A stretch of 64,000 nt of DNA from Chelatococcus sp. HY11 (GCF_018398335.1 NZ_JAHBRX010000001.1:2472001-2536000); one strand, 5' to 3'; counted from the stretch's first letter, positions 7,658 to 16,966 are shown. A program made the numbers and translations. Notes: generated from the letters alone by a model not told the origin.

Positions 7658-9480
7658 TGACTTCGCTCTCCTTCCTGAAAGACAAGCGGCTAGACTGGCT
7701 CTGGCTCGCCGCCATCTGCGTTGTCGCGGCAGGCGTGCCGGCGCTCGGCTTCTCGAATTACATCTCGGGCCTCATCGTTCTCGGCGCGGTCTATGCACTG
7801 CTCGGATTGAGCCTCAATCTGGTCTTCGGCTATCTCGGCTTCACCTCCTTCGGTCACGCGGCCTTCTTCGGGCTGGGCGCCTATTTCGCGACGTTGATCA
7901 ACGTTTATCTCGGCGTCAACTTCTGGCTGGCCGTCGCCCTGAGTGCCATACCGGGCATGCTTCTCGGGGCGCTCATCGGCTTCGCCTCACTGCGCATCGG
8001 CGGTGCCTATTTCGCCATAGCCACCATGACGGCCGCCGAGATCCTCCGCCTTCTCGCGGAAAACTGGGTCGATCTCACGCGCGGGCCCATGGGCATGATG
8101 ATGCCGCGCCCGACCCTCGCCTTCCTCGCGCCCTTCGCCAGTTTCCAGCAATACTATCTGGCGATCGTACTGCTGGTCACCGGCATCGCCTATCTCGCGA
8201 TCAAGCGGTTGCTGCGCTCGCCGATCGGACGGTCGTGGATTGCCGTGCGCGAGAGCCTCGATCTTGCCGAGAGCGTCGGCATTCCCACGCTACGTGTCCG
8301 CGTGCAGAACCTCGCACTGTCGGGAGCCTTGGGCGGTATCGCTGGCGCGCTGATCATCCCCAAGATCCTGATCGTCACACCCAATCTGCTGACGCCGCTC
8401 TATTCGGCAACCGCCGTGCTGATCGTCATCCTCGGCGGACGCGGATCACTCCTCGGGCCCATCATCGGCGCGGTCATCTTCGCCTGGTTGCCGGAAGTCC
8501 TGCGCTCGGCTGGAGAGTTGCGCTTCGCGGTGTTCGGCGTGCTCCTCATCGTGGTTGTGCGGCTTCTGCCGAAGGGTCTTGTGTCGCTCTGGCCCTCGAA
8601 ACAGGAAAATGTAGGACCGTCGGCGCCTGAGGCCCCACAAGCATTCCCCGATATTAGCTCGAGCCCGGTGTCGGCGCCGATCGCGCAATCGGCCGGCGAG
8701 GCGCCGTCCGGCCCCCCCGTCTTTGCCGTCTCCGGGCTGACCAAGCGCTATGGCGCCCTGGTCGCCCTCAAGGACGTCTCGTTCTCCCTGCGCAAGGGCG
8801 AGATCCTTGGCCTGATGGGTCCCAACGGCGCCGGAAAATCGACCTGCATGAGCATGGCGAGCGGCTTCGTGCGGCCCACCAGCGGCAGTATCAGCCTGTT
8901 CGGCAAGGATGTCTCGGCACTGCCGCCTCATCAACTGACCGAACTGGGGTTGGCGCGGACCTTCCAGCAGACGACGATCTTCGGAGATCTTTCAGTCTAC
9001 GACAATATACTGATCGCCGTTTACAACCGACGGCCGGTGTCGTTCGCCGCGAGCCTAATCCAGTCGGCCCGTTTCCGGGCGGACGAGGCGGCTCGCGCCG
9101 AGATCGTGTGGCAACTCGTGGCGGAGGTGGGGCTGATGGAGAAGGCCGGGTCGCTGGCCCGCTCGCTGGCCTATGGCGAGCAGCGGCTCCTGTCCATCGC
9201 CATCGCGCTCGCCACCGACCCCAAGGTCCTCCTTCTCGATGAACCGGCGGCCGGGCTCAATCCCGTGGAAGCAGCCACCCTGACGGCGCTGCTGCGGCAG
9301 CTCAGGCAGCGCGGCCTCGCGATCGTCCTCGTTGAGCACAATGTGCGCATGATGATGAGCGTCTGCGATCGACTCGTCGTGCTGCACCACGGCGAACAGA
9401 TCACCGAGGGCGAGCCAGCGGTGGTTCGTAACCATCCCCTGGTGAACGAAGCCTATTTCGGCGTGGGACAGACCCAATGA
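7654..9480 (+). CDS. Fused permease-ATPase of a branched-chain-type ABC transporter (LivM-LivG)
   Basis: One 608-residue polypeptide joins two subunits that are usually separate. Residues 1-315 are a LivM permease (multiple membrane helices; SLNLVFGYLGFTSFGHAAFFGLGAYF near residue 50). A Pro/Ala/Ser-rich linker covers about 320-350. The rest is a LivG ATPase with Walker A GPNGAGKST near 389, a LivG-type signature LAYGEQRLL near 507 and Walker B VLLLDEPAAGLNP near 525. The reading frame runs through without a stop, so this is a true fusion. The stop overlaps the livF start (ATGA). Such LivM-LivG fusions are known in proteobacteria. Confidence 0.94.
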   Translation: MMTSLSFLKDKRLDWLWLAAICVVAAGVPALGFSNYISGLIVLGAVYALLGLSLNLVFGYLGFTSFGHAAFFGLGAYFATLINVYLGVNFWLAVALSAIPGMLLGALIGFASLRIGGAYFAIATMTAAEILRLLAENWVDLTRGPMGMMMPRPTLAFLAPFASFQQYYLAIVLLVTGIAYLAIKRLLRSPIGRSWIAVRESLDLAESVGIPTLRVRVQNLALSGALGGIAGALIIPKILIVTPNLLTPLYSATAVLIVILGGRGSLLGPIIGAVIFAWLPEVLRSAGELRFAVFGVLLIVVVRLLPKGLVSLWPSKQENVGPSAPEAPQAFPDISSSPVSAPIAQSAGEAPSGPPVFAVSGLTKRYGALVALKDVSFSLRKGEILGLMGPNGAGKSTCMSMASGFVRPTSGSISLFGKDVSALPPHQLTELGLARTFQQTTIFGDLSVYDNILIAVYNRRPVSFAASLIQSARFRADEAARAEIVWQLVAEVGLMEKAGSLARSLAYGEQRLLSIAIALATDPKVLLLDEPAAGLNPVEAATLTALLRQLRQRGLAIVLVEHNVRMMMSVCDRLVVLHHGEQITEGEPAVVRNHPLVNEAYFGVGQTQ

Positions 9481-10184
9481 GCGCGCTCGTCACACGGGAC
9501 CTCGCGGTTCACTACGGGCCGATCACGGCCATCAGCAAGCTGAGCATCAGCGTCGAGCCCGGCGAGATCGCCTGCCTCGTCGGCTCGAACGGCGCGGGCA
9601 AGTCCTCCAGCCTCAAGGGCATCATGGGGTTGGAGACCGCGTCTGGCGGTGTCCTGCTGAATGGCGTGGCTGTCGAGAGCCTGCCGACTTCCAGCCGGGT
9701 CCAGCGTGGCATCGCGCTGGTGCCCGAGGGACGTCATGTCTTTCCGCACATGACCGTGCAGGACAATTTGCTGGCCGGTTGTCGCGACAGACACGGCATC
9801 GATGTGTCGGCACGCATGGCGGACATCATGGCGATTTTCCCCCGTCTCGAGGAACGCCTCGACCAGCTCGCCGGCACCATGTCCGGCGGCGAACAGCAGA
9901 TGCTGGCAATCGGTCGGGCGCTGATGTCGGAGCCGAAGGTGCTTCTTCTTGACGAGCCGACGCTGGGGCTGTCGCCAGCCATGGTCGATCGCGTGGCGGA
10001 GACGCTGGCCACCTTGCGCAAAAAGGGCCTCTCGATCCTGCTCGCCGAGCAGAACCTGAACATGGCATTGTCCGTCGCCGACCACGGCTATGTCCTTGAG
10101 ATGGGGCAACCGACCCTGTCAGCCTCCGCGGCGGCCTTGCGTGCGGACCCCCGGGTGCGCGAGGCCTATCTCGGCGCCGAATGA
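9477..10184 (+). CDS. livF: Branched-chain-type ABC transporter ATPase, LivF family
   Basis: The 235-residue cytoplasmic ATPase has Walker A GSNGAGKSS (about residues 37-45), signature MSGGEQQM (about 135), Walker B KVLLLDEPTLGLSP and the H-loop replaced by Q (LLAEQN), as usual in LivF. It works as a heterodimer with the LivG half of the preceding fusion. ATGA overlaps join it to the genes on both sides: its start overlaps the fusion stop, and its stop overlaps an in-frame ATG that precedes the likely start of the crotonase at 10238. Confidence 0.94.
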   Translation: MSALVTRDLAVHYGPITAISKLSISVEPGEIACLVGSNGAGKSSSLKGIMGLETASGGVLLNGVAVESLPTSSRVQRGIALVPEGRHVFPHMTVQDNLLAGCRDRHGIDVSARMADIMAIFPRLEERLDQLAGTMSGGEQQMLAIGRALMSEPKVLLLDEPTLGLSPAMVDRVAETLATLRKKGLSILLAEQNLNMALSVADHGYVLEMGQPTLSASAAALRADPRVREAYLGAE

Positions 10185-10237
10185 ACGCCGCGATCACGGC
10201 CAAAAGGCCGGGCGGCGGAAGAGTGGAGGACATCCAG

Positions 10238-11044
10238 ATGTCCAAGGTGCTTTACGAAAGACGAGGCGCCGTCGCGCTCGTCACGATCAACCGTCCCGCT
10301 GTCCATAACGCGCTGGATCCTGAGACCCTGGTGCTGCTGGAACAGACTTGGCACCGTATCCGCGACGACGATGCCGTCCGCGTCGCGGTGATCTCCGGCG
10401 CCGGCGACAAGGCCTTCTGCGCGGGAGCGGATCTCAGCCGGCTGATAACGCTGTTCAATGGCGCGCGCCAGCCGGAGGACGCGTGGGATGAGCGCGTCGT
10501 CGCGGATCCGGCGGTCTTTGAGACAGCGCTGCTCCGGGACTTCGACGTCACCAAGCCCGTGGTCGCGGCTCTGAACGGCTATACCATCGCCGGCGGCATG
10601 GAACTCGCGCTCGGCGCGGATCTTCGGATAGCGGCGGAGACGGCGCGGCTCGGCATGCAGGAGGTGAAATGGGGCCTTTTTCCGGCCGGGGGCGCGACCG
10701 TCCGGCTACCCCGGCAAATCTCCGAGGTGCGTGCCATGGAGCTGCTGCTCACGGGCGAGCGGATCGACGCGCAGACCGCGCTCGCGTGGGGGCTTCTCAA
10801 CCGCGTCGTGCCCCAGGGTGACGTGCTGGCCTCAAGCCTCGCGCTGGCGGAAAAGATCGCCGGTCACTCCCCGGTCGCCGTCAGGGCCATCCGCCGCTCG
10901 CTGCGCGATGTGCAGGGCCTGCCCGCCGGTGACGCGCTCGCGCTCGAAAAGCGCATCTCGGCCGATGTCTTCCTCAGTGAAGACGCGCGGGAGGGCCAGA
11001 TGGCCTTCATCGAGAAACGCCCGCCCGTCTTCAAAGGTCGCTAG
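10238..11044 (+). CDS. Enoyl-CoA hydratase/isomerase (crotonase)
   Basis: I choose the ATG at 10238 because GGAGGA lies 7 bases upstream; an ATG at 10181 overlapping livF is also in frame but lacks such a site. The product of 268 residues carries KAFCAGADL, NGYTIAGGMELALGADL and MQEVKWGLFPAGGATVRLPR. Both Glu positions of true hydratases are retained. It ends the ABC operon, which suggests that the imported acid is activated to a CoA thioester and hydrated by this enzyme. A palindromic repeat lies directly after the gene. Substrate unknown. Confidence 0.92.
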   Translation: MSKVLYERRGAVALVTINRPAVHNALDPETLVLLEQTWHRIRDDDAVRVAVISGAGDKAFCAGADLSRLITLFNGARQPEDAWDERVVADPAVFETALLRDFDVTKPVVAALNGYTIAGGMELALGADLRIAAETARLGMQEVKWGLFPAGGATVRLPRQISEVRAMELLLTGERIDAQTALAWGLLNRVVPQGDVLASSLALAEKIAGHSPVAVRAIRRSLRDVQGLPAGDALALEKRISADVFLSEDAREGQMAFIEKRPPVFKGR

Positions 11045-11070
11045 GGTATCCTGTGTTCGGATTGAACCCC

Positions 11071-11228
11071 GCCGTCATTCCGGGGCCTCGCATCAGCGAG
11101 GAGCCCGGAACCCATGAACACGCGGTTTGACAAAAAGAAGCGTCGGACTCTGCCTCACCCTTTCGTTGACCGTCGTGTTCATAGGTCCCGGGCTCGGGCC
11201 TTTCGGCCCGCCCCGGAATGACAGCGGC
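11071..11228. repeat. Large imperfect palindrome, REP-like dispersed element
   Basis: The non-coding gap between the crotonase (+) and the thiolase (-) is almost filled by two facing arms. The left arm (11071-11122) begins GCCGTCATTCCGGGG and contains GAGCCCGGAACCCATGAACACG-like sequence. The right arm (11173-11228) carries the complementary GTGTTCATAGGTCCCGGGCTC-like part and ends CCCCGGAATGACAGCGGC. A 50-base centre separates them. RNA from either strand would fold into a long hairpin, so it could serve as a two-way terminator between the converging operons. Palindromes with TCATTCCGGGG arms are common dispersed elements in Hyphomicrobiales; copy number here is unknown. Confidence 0.7.
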
Positions 11229-11288
11229 GATTCCGTATAAGACTGGCATGCTCCAGGGCGCGTTCCGATCTGATGGAAACGCCCTGCC

Positions 11289-12497
<1,209 letters not shown>

Positions 12498-12530
12498 TGT
12501 CCATCCCCTGATACGGGCCTCAAAAGGCCT

Positions 12531-13343
12531 TCATTCCATATACATCGCATTGCGGATGGCATCCGCCACAGCCATGAGCCGCGGCCCCACCCGGTCGATC
12601 AGATCGTCCCGCGAGAGCAGGACAGCAGGCCCGCAGCAATTGAGCGCGAAGGTCAGCGAGCCGCCGCTGCCAACGACGAGCGGCACGCCGACGGCATTGA
12701 TCTCCTGCCGCCAGTCACCGATCAGCAGCACGAAGCCGCGCTCGGCATAGCCTGCGAGCGTATCCTCGATACCCTGGCGGATCTCCGCCCAGTTGTCGCG
12801 GTGGCTCAAGGCTTCCATGAGCTGCGCGCGTTCCGCGAGATCAAGCCCGGCGAGGAAGGCCCGCCCCATAGCCGAACGCGCCAGGCTGATGTGGGATCCG
12901 ACCTCGATGCCCATGTGCAGTGGGCTCGCGCCACGGCAATGCTCGATGTAAACCATCGAGGTGCCGTCCTGCGCGCCCAACGCCACGGACACGCCGGTTT
13001 CATTGGCGAGCGCCTGCATATGCGGACGCGCGACATCACGGACGCTCATGCTGCCGAGCGCGGTGAAGCCCAACGCCAGCGCTTTGATAGAGAGCGTGTA
13101 TTTCGCCGTAACGGGGGCGTAGGTGAGAAAACCGAGGCTGCTCAAGGTATAGGTCAACCGTGAAACGGTCGCCTTGGGCAGGCCCGTACGCTGCGCCAAT
13201 TCCTGATTGCCGAGAGGCGGGTCCCCGCGGCGGAAGGCGCGCAGCACATCGAGCCCGCGTGCCAGCGCGGTGACGAATTGCGGATCACGACCGCCGTCGC
13301 CTTCGGCCTCGGGTGTGGCCAGCGCGATCTCCCGCCTGCGCAT
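12531..13343 (-). CDS. IclR-family transcriptional regulator
   Basis: The 270-residue protein has an N-terminal winged helix-turn-helix (LDVLRAFRRGDPPLGNQELAQRTGLPKATVSRLTYTL, about residues 30-70) and a C-terminal GAF-like effector domain (RSAMGRAFLAGLD, then ALNCCGPAVLLSRDDL). This architecture is that of IclR regulators of aromatic and dicarboxylic acid pathways. The gene sits inside the operon, starting 3 bases after the dehydrogenase stop and ending 33 bases before the thiolase start, so it is probably autoregulated. The two TTCC...GGAA boxes at the operon head are its best candidate targets. Confidence 0.92.
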   Translation of the reverse strand: MRRREIALATPEAEGDGGRDPQFVTALARGLDVLRAFRRGDPPLGNQELAQRTGLPKATVSRLTYTLSSLGFLTYAPVTAKYTLSIKALALGFTALGSMSVRDVARPHMQALANETGVSVALGAQDGTSMVYIEHCRGASPLHMGIEVGSHISLARSAMGRAFLAGLDLAERAQLMEALSHRDNWAEIRQGIEDTLAGYAERGFVLLIGDWRQEINAVGVPLVVGSGGSLTFALNCCGPAVLLSRDDLIDRVGPRLMAVADAIRNAMYME

Positions 13344-13345
13344 GG

Positions 13346-14902
13346 TCAGTCCCGCGCGTGCAGATCGAGCCCGAGCAGGGCCCGGCGTTTCAGCCAGGGG
13401 CTCGGCCGGTAGCGCGGATCGCCGTAGAAGGCGTGCATGACCTCCAGGACGGCGAGTACACGCGCCGGCCCGACGGCATTGCCGAGCTTGAGCGGGCCTT
13501 TGGGATAGCCGAGCCCGAGTTCCACGGCCCGATCGATATCCTCGGGCTGAGCCACCCGCTGCTGCGCCATGTCGGCACCGATGTTAGCAATTGTCGCCGC
13601 AATGCGCTGTGCGACGAAGCCGGGGCTGTCGTTGATGACCGTGACCGCATGGCCGGCCGCCGCGAGCATACCATGCGCCGCCGTGACCACCTCCGGCCTC
13701 GTCGCCGGATTGCGCATCAGCGTGCGCCGCTTCTCCAGGCCGAACAGGCAGTCGACGGCAACCGCGCGGGCGGGATCGACGCCTTCCGCCAGCGCCGCCG
13801 TGGTGCAATCCTCGCCAAGGGGAGTGAGGAGGATCACCGCATCGGCGCTGGGCCGCTCACCAGTCTCCAGGGTAACGCCGCCAGCGACGATCGCGTCCTG
13901 AAGGAGCGTAGCGGCGGCCGGATGGCGCCGGCTGATCCAAACGGTTACGCCGTCAGGCAAACCCGGCGCAACCGACTCGGCGGGCCGCTCGATCTTGCCG
14001 CCGGGATAGGTGTAGAAGCCCCGGCCCGTCTTGCGGCCAAGTAGGCCACCGGTGTGCCGCTGCGCCGTGATAACGACCGGGCGATAGCGCGGCTCCTCGT
14101 AATACTGACGATAGATCGCCTCCATCGCCGGATGGGAGACGTCGAGGCCCGTGAGATCGAGCAGCTCGAAGGGCCCCATACGAAACCCCACGGTCTCCGT
14201 CATGATCCGGTCGATGTCGGCGAAACCGGCGATGCCCTCCTGAACGATGCCCTCCTGGACAATACGCAGCGCCTCTGTCGTATAGCCACGCCCGGCGTGG
14301 TTGACGATGAAGCCCGGCGTATCACTGGCGCGCACCGCGTAGTGGCCCATCCGCTGCCCGATGGCGAGCAGCGCCGCGACCACGCTTTCATCGGTCATGA
14401 CGCCGCCGATGACCTCGACGATCTTCATGAGCGGTGCTGGATTGAAGAAATGGAACCCCGCGACGCGGCCGGGCAGGCGCGCCGCCGCCGCGAAAGCCGT
14501 CACGGAGAGCGAAGAGGTGTTCGTGGCGATGATGCAATCGTCGCGGACCACGGCCTCCAGGTCCCGGAGGAGCGCCGTCTTGATGTCGATGCGCTCGGCA
14601 ACCGCCTCGATCACGACATCACAGGGCGCAAGCGGCGCATAGCCCGTTTCAGGGCCGGCGTCCGTCGGCCGGATGCGCGCCACTGCGGCATCCGCCTCCG
14701 CCGGCGACAGCTGGCCCTTCTCCGCCTTCCGGCGGATCAACCCGGCACAGAAGTCACGCGCCTCCTCGCAAGCGCCCTTGCGCGCATCGGCGAGCAACAC
14801 GGTGATCCCCGCCTCTGCCGCGACCTGGGCGATGCCGCGGCCCATAACGCCGGCACCGACGATGCCTATGGTGAGGCTCGGAGACTGCGGGTCGATGGTC
14901 AT
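13346..14902 (-). CDS. 3-hydroxyacyl-CoA dehydrogenase, PaaH/HbdA-type with duplicated C-terminal domain
   Basis: NAD-dependent oxidation of a 3-hydroxyacyl-CoA to the 3-oxoacyl-CoA. The ATG at 14902 comes one base after the preceding hydratase stop, which fits better than an upstream in-frame ATG at 14938. Of 518 residues, the N-terminal part is a Rossmann domain (TIGIVGAGVMGRGIAQVAAEAG), followed by HFFNPAPLMKIVEVIGG with the catalytic His. There are two copies of the helical C-terminal domain, the second ending GLGYPKGPLKLGNAVGPARVL. About 500 residues with two such domains is the usual form of PaaH-type enzymes. It lies between hydratase and regulator in the same operon. Confidence 0.92.
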   Translation of the reverse strand: MTIDPQSPSLTIGIVGAGVMGRGIAQVAAEAGITVLLADARKGACEEARDFCAGLIRRKAEKGQLSPAEADAAVARIRPTDAGPETGYAPLAPCDVVIEAVAERIDIKTALLRDLEAVVRDDCIIATNTSSLSVTAFAAAARLPGRVAGFHFFNPAPLMKIVEVIGGVMTDESVVAALLAIGQRMGHYAVRASDTPGFIVNHAGRGYTTEALRIVQEGIVQEGIAGFADIDRIMTETVGFRMGPFELLDLTGLDVSHPAMEAIYRQYYEEPRYRPVVITAQRHTGGLLGRKTGRGFYTYPGGKIERPAESVAPGLPDGVTVWISRRHPAAATLLQDAIVAGGVTLETGERPSADAVILLTPLGEDCTTAALAEGVDPARAVAVDCLFGLEKRRTLMRNPATRPEVVTAAHGMLAAAGHAVTVINDSPGFVAQRIAATIANIGADMAQQRVAQPEDIDRAVELGLGYPKGPLKLGNAVGPARVLAVLEVMHAFYGDPRYRPSPWLKRRALLGLDLHARD

Positions 14903-14903
14903 G

Positions 14904-15674
14904 TCATTCACCCTTGAAAACGGCGGGACGCTTCTCAAGGAAGGCGTTCATGCCCTCCTTCTGGTCCTTGGTGTCGAACAGCTGCGCGAAAGCCTCACGC
15001 TCCAGGGCCAGCCCCTCGCCAAGGGGCAGGTCCGCGCCTTCGAGAACCGCCCGCTTGATCTCACGCGCGGCGATCGGCGGCAGGGCGGCGATGGCGGTTG
15101 CAAGCGCGAGCGCCCGAGGGAGCACCTCCGCATCAGGCACCACTTCAGAGACGAGGCCCAGGCCATCCGCCTCGCGCGCCGTGATAAAATCCCCGGTCAG
15201 GAGGAGCTTCATCGCCTTGAATTTGCCGATGACCCTGGGAAGACGCTGCGTACCGCCGGCGCCCGGCATGATGCCGACCTTGATCTCCGGCTGGCCGAAC
15301 TTGGCACCCTCCCCGGCAATGATGATGTCCGCATGCATCGCGAGCTCGCAGCCGCCGCCGAGGGCGAAACCGCAGACAGCGGCGATGACAGGCTTGCGGA
15401 AGGCGCGAATGGCAGCATAAGCGGCCGCCCCTGGGCTCGCCTGCATGTCCGCCGCGTTCATGACCGACATTGCCTTGATGTCGGCTCCTGCCGCGAACAC
15501 CTTCTCACCGCCGGTGATGATGACGACGCGGATGTCGGGATCGGCGCCGAGCTCCGCCAGATGCGCGACGATGAGGGCGCGCACGCCGTCATCGATGGCA
15601 TTGCGGACTTCCGGGCGGTTGAGCCGCAGCAGGCCGATAGACGTGGCAGGCCGTTCGAGCAGGACAGCGGACAT
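14904..15674 (-). CDS. Enoyl-CoA hydratase
   Basis: First gene of the four-gene operon. The product is a standard enoyl-CoA hydratase: FAAGADIKAMS, CGFALGGGCELAMHAD and FGQPEIKVGIMPGAGGTQRLPR, with both catalytic Glu residues present. I prefer the ATG at 15674 (product starts SAVLLERP). An ATG four codons upstream at 15686 lies inside the proximal TTCCATTGTACGGAA box and would make that box overlap the start codon. Neither has a strong Shine-Dalgarno site. It hydrates the enoyl-CoA that the next gene product oxidises. Confidence 0.9.
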   Translation of the reverse strand: MSAVLLERPATSIGLLRLNRPEVRNAIDDGVRALIVAHLAELGADPDIRVVIITGGEKVFAAGADIKAMSVMNAADMQASPGAAAYAAIRAFRKPVIAAVCGFALGGGCELAMHADIIIAGEGAKFGQPEIKVGIMPGAGGTQRLPRVIGKFKAMKLLLTGDFITAREADGLGLVSEVVPDAEVLPRALALATAIAALPPIAAREIKRAVLEGADLPLGEGLALEREAFAQLFDTKDQKEGMNAFLEKRPAVFKGE

Positions 15675-15680
15675 GTGAAA

Positions 15681-15695
15681 TTCCATTGTACGGAA
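15681..15695. promoter_or_regulatory. IclR-type operator box, proximal copy
   Basis: TTCCATTGTACGGAA, an imperfect palindrome whose outer TTCC/GGAA arms are perfect. It lies immediately before the hydratase start and downstream of the candidate promoter, where binding would block transcription. An identical 15-mer lies at 15762-15776. Confidence 0.55.
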
Positions 15696-15717
15696 TAAAT
15701 TTCTATTGCTTGACCTG

Positions 15718-15746
15718 TACTTACCGCGACATCATTCCGAGATCAA
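15718..15746 (-). promoter_or_regulatory. Candidate promoter of the hydratase-dehydrogenase-iclR-thiolase operon
   Basis: Read on the minus strand, TTGATC (15741-15746) and TAAGTA (15718-15723) are separated by 17 bases. The promoter lies between the two identical TTCC...GGAA boxes, a usual layout for regulation by one dimeric repressor or activator. Match to the sigma-70 consensus is only moderate. Confidence 0.35.
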
Positions 15747-15761
15747 GATTTCAAAAATTAA

Positions 15762-15776
15762 TTCCATTGTACGGAA
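15762..15776. promoter_or_regulatory. IclR-type operator box, distal copy
   Basis: Second exact copy of TTCCATTGTACGGAA, 81 bases (about eight helical turns) from the first and upstream of the candidate -35. Surrounding bases are AT-rich. The regulator is inferred to be the IclR protein encoded inside the operon. Confidence 0.55.
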
Positions 15777-15970
15777 TATATTAACCGCTTAGCGACTCAG
15801 CGTCGCACAGAGATAGATTTGCGTCGAATCGGAGGCAAGCCGTCAATTCGGGTGCGATTTCCTCCTGGTCTTGCGCGAAAGCCACGACGTCAGTAGACCG
15901 TTGAAAAGCGAGAAAGCGCAAAAGAATTAACCGCTTAACAGTCGGTTAAAGCCCCCCTTTCCGCATCCGC

Positions 15971-15998
15971 TTGACTTCCTCTGGCGCCGAGTTACTTT
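15971..15998 (+). promoter_or_regulatory. Weak candidate promoter for the EIIA leader transcript
   Basis: TTGACT at 15971 and TACTTT at 15993 with 16-base spacing. If used, transcription would start near 16005 and give a leader of about 460 bases before the EIIA-like gene. The -10 match is poor. Confidence 0.25.
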
Positions 15999-16004
15999 CC
16001 GCTC

Positions 16005-16462
16005 GCCATGCTTAGTTATCGTGATGTCGATTTCTCGGAGGTTTGATCCCCCATCGCTGGCTATTGGAATGGGTGTGTAACACGTTGTTTTTCAATCGGA
16101 TAAGGACATCCGGATTGTTGGAAACCGATGACACACAGGGTCTTGCAGCTTGCCACTGACTGGAAGCCTTTCCCCCCTCGGGTATCAACCGAGGACAGGA
16201 TGGTTTTATCCGTGCTTGCTGCAGGATCGTCTTATAGCCCGATGATTTGAGCCAGAACGTCTAGGCAATGACCGTTACGGCCAACGACTGCCGGATATCT
16301 CCAGCAGCCATGATGATCACCGTGCCTTTTTGTGCGGTTTTTCGCATGTCGGGCCTGGAGCCAGTCCATCCGAAACGGCGAAGATTCACTTTCACAACCG
16401 GCAGCAGCACCGCAAAAGGCGCGGCGTTGCCGTGAACACCTCCAGCATCCATGGAGGAACGG
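16005..16462 (+). promoter_or_regulatory. Candidate structured 5' leader with upstream ORF and SD-masking hairpin
   Basis: About 460 bases without a conventional gene precede the EIIA-like gene. I see a perfect hairpin at 16176-16194 (CCTCGG arms), many smaller inverted repeats, the 41-codon ORF at 16310-16435, and a final hairpin. In that hairpin CCTCCA (16439-16444) pairs with TGGAGG (16452-16457) and so hides the only good Shine-Dalgarno site of the EIIA gene. The order (ORF stop, then masking hairpin 3 bases later, then start) is that of leader-peptide control. No named riboswitch is recognised by eye; the alphaproteobacterial speF leader family is worth testing because polyamine genes follow. 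Confidence 0.4.
16310..16435 (+). CDS. Candidate leader peptide, 41 codons
   Basis: ATG ATG start and TGA stop; the peptide begins MMITVPFCAVFRMSGLEP and has a basic patch HPKRRRFTF about halfway, encoded by three consecutive Arg codons CGG-CGA-AGA, of which CGA and AGA are normally rare in high-GC genomes. No strong ribosome binding site is seen. It ends 3 bases before a hairpin that masks the next gene's ribosome binding site. No known protein is recognised. Being coding is an inference from its position and codon pattern; it could be chance. Confidence 0.35.
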   Translation: MMITVPFCAVFRMSGLEPVHPKRRRFTFTTGSSTAKGAALP

Positions 16463-16966
16463 GTGCAGATTATGGATTTCCTCAATACCGACGACATCGC
16501 GCTTGAGTTGGACGCGCGCGGCAAATCGGCGGCTCTCGATGCGCTTGCAGCAACGCTCAGTCGACGGACAGGCATTGCCAAGGACAGGCTCCTGACCGCG
16601 CTCAACGCCCGCGAGCGTCTTGGCTCGACCGCAATCAACCATGGCGTCGCCATTCCCCATGCCCACCTGGACGATCTGGCGAAACCCGCTGCGGCCTTCG
16701 CCAGGCTGGAGCAGCCAGTTGATTTCAGCGCGCAGGACGGCGGGCTGGTCGATGTCGTCTTCGCCTTCATCTGGCCGACGCATTGCAAGGATGGCTTCCT
16801 TCAGAATCTCGCCCCGATGTGCCGCTTGCTGCGCCAGCCCGAATTGCTCGCCCAGTTGCGACAGGCCACAAGCGCCGAAGAGATCGGCCAGTGTCTCAAC
16901 GCGGCCCACGAACAGACCCCTCTCCCGCGCCAGGGGCCCCGCAGCGTCAGCCAGCTCCGCGCCTGA
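16463..16966 (+). CDS. PTS EIIA-Ntr-like protein (PtsN family)
   Basis: I choose the GTG at 16463 because GGAGG lies 5 bases upstream; in-frame ATGs at 16451 and 16472 are the alternatives. The 167-residue product fits the fructose/nitrogen EIIA domain: LNTDDIALELDARGKSAALDALAATL, then NARERLGSTAINHGVAIPHAHLDDL with the phospho-accepting His. A transport-type EIIB or EIIC gene is absent, as expected for regulatory EIIA-Ntr proteins, which act through phosphorylation state on nitrogen, potassium or stress control. It stands alone behind a long leader. Whether it is the main ptsN or a paralogue cannot be decided here. Confidence 0.8.
   Translation: MQIMDFLNTDDIALELDARGKSAALDALAATLSRRTGIAKDRLLTALNARERLGSTAINHGVAIPHAHLDDLAKPAAAFARLEQPVDFSAQDGGLVDVVFAFIWPTHCKDGFLQNLAPMCRLLRQPELLAQLRQATSAEEIGQCLNAAHEQTPLPRQGPRSVSQLRA

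Noticed and set aside
11071-11228. CRISPR-like or insertion-sequence interpretation of the facing repeats
   Set aside because: There are only two inverted arms, no regular spacers and no transposase; a REP-like palindrome fits.
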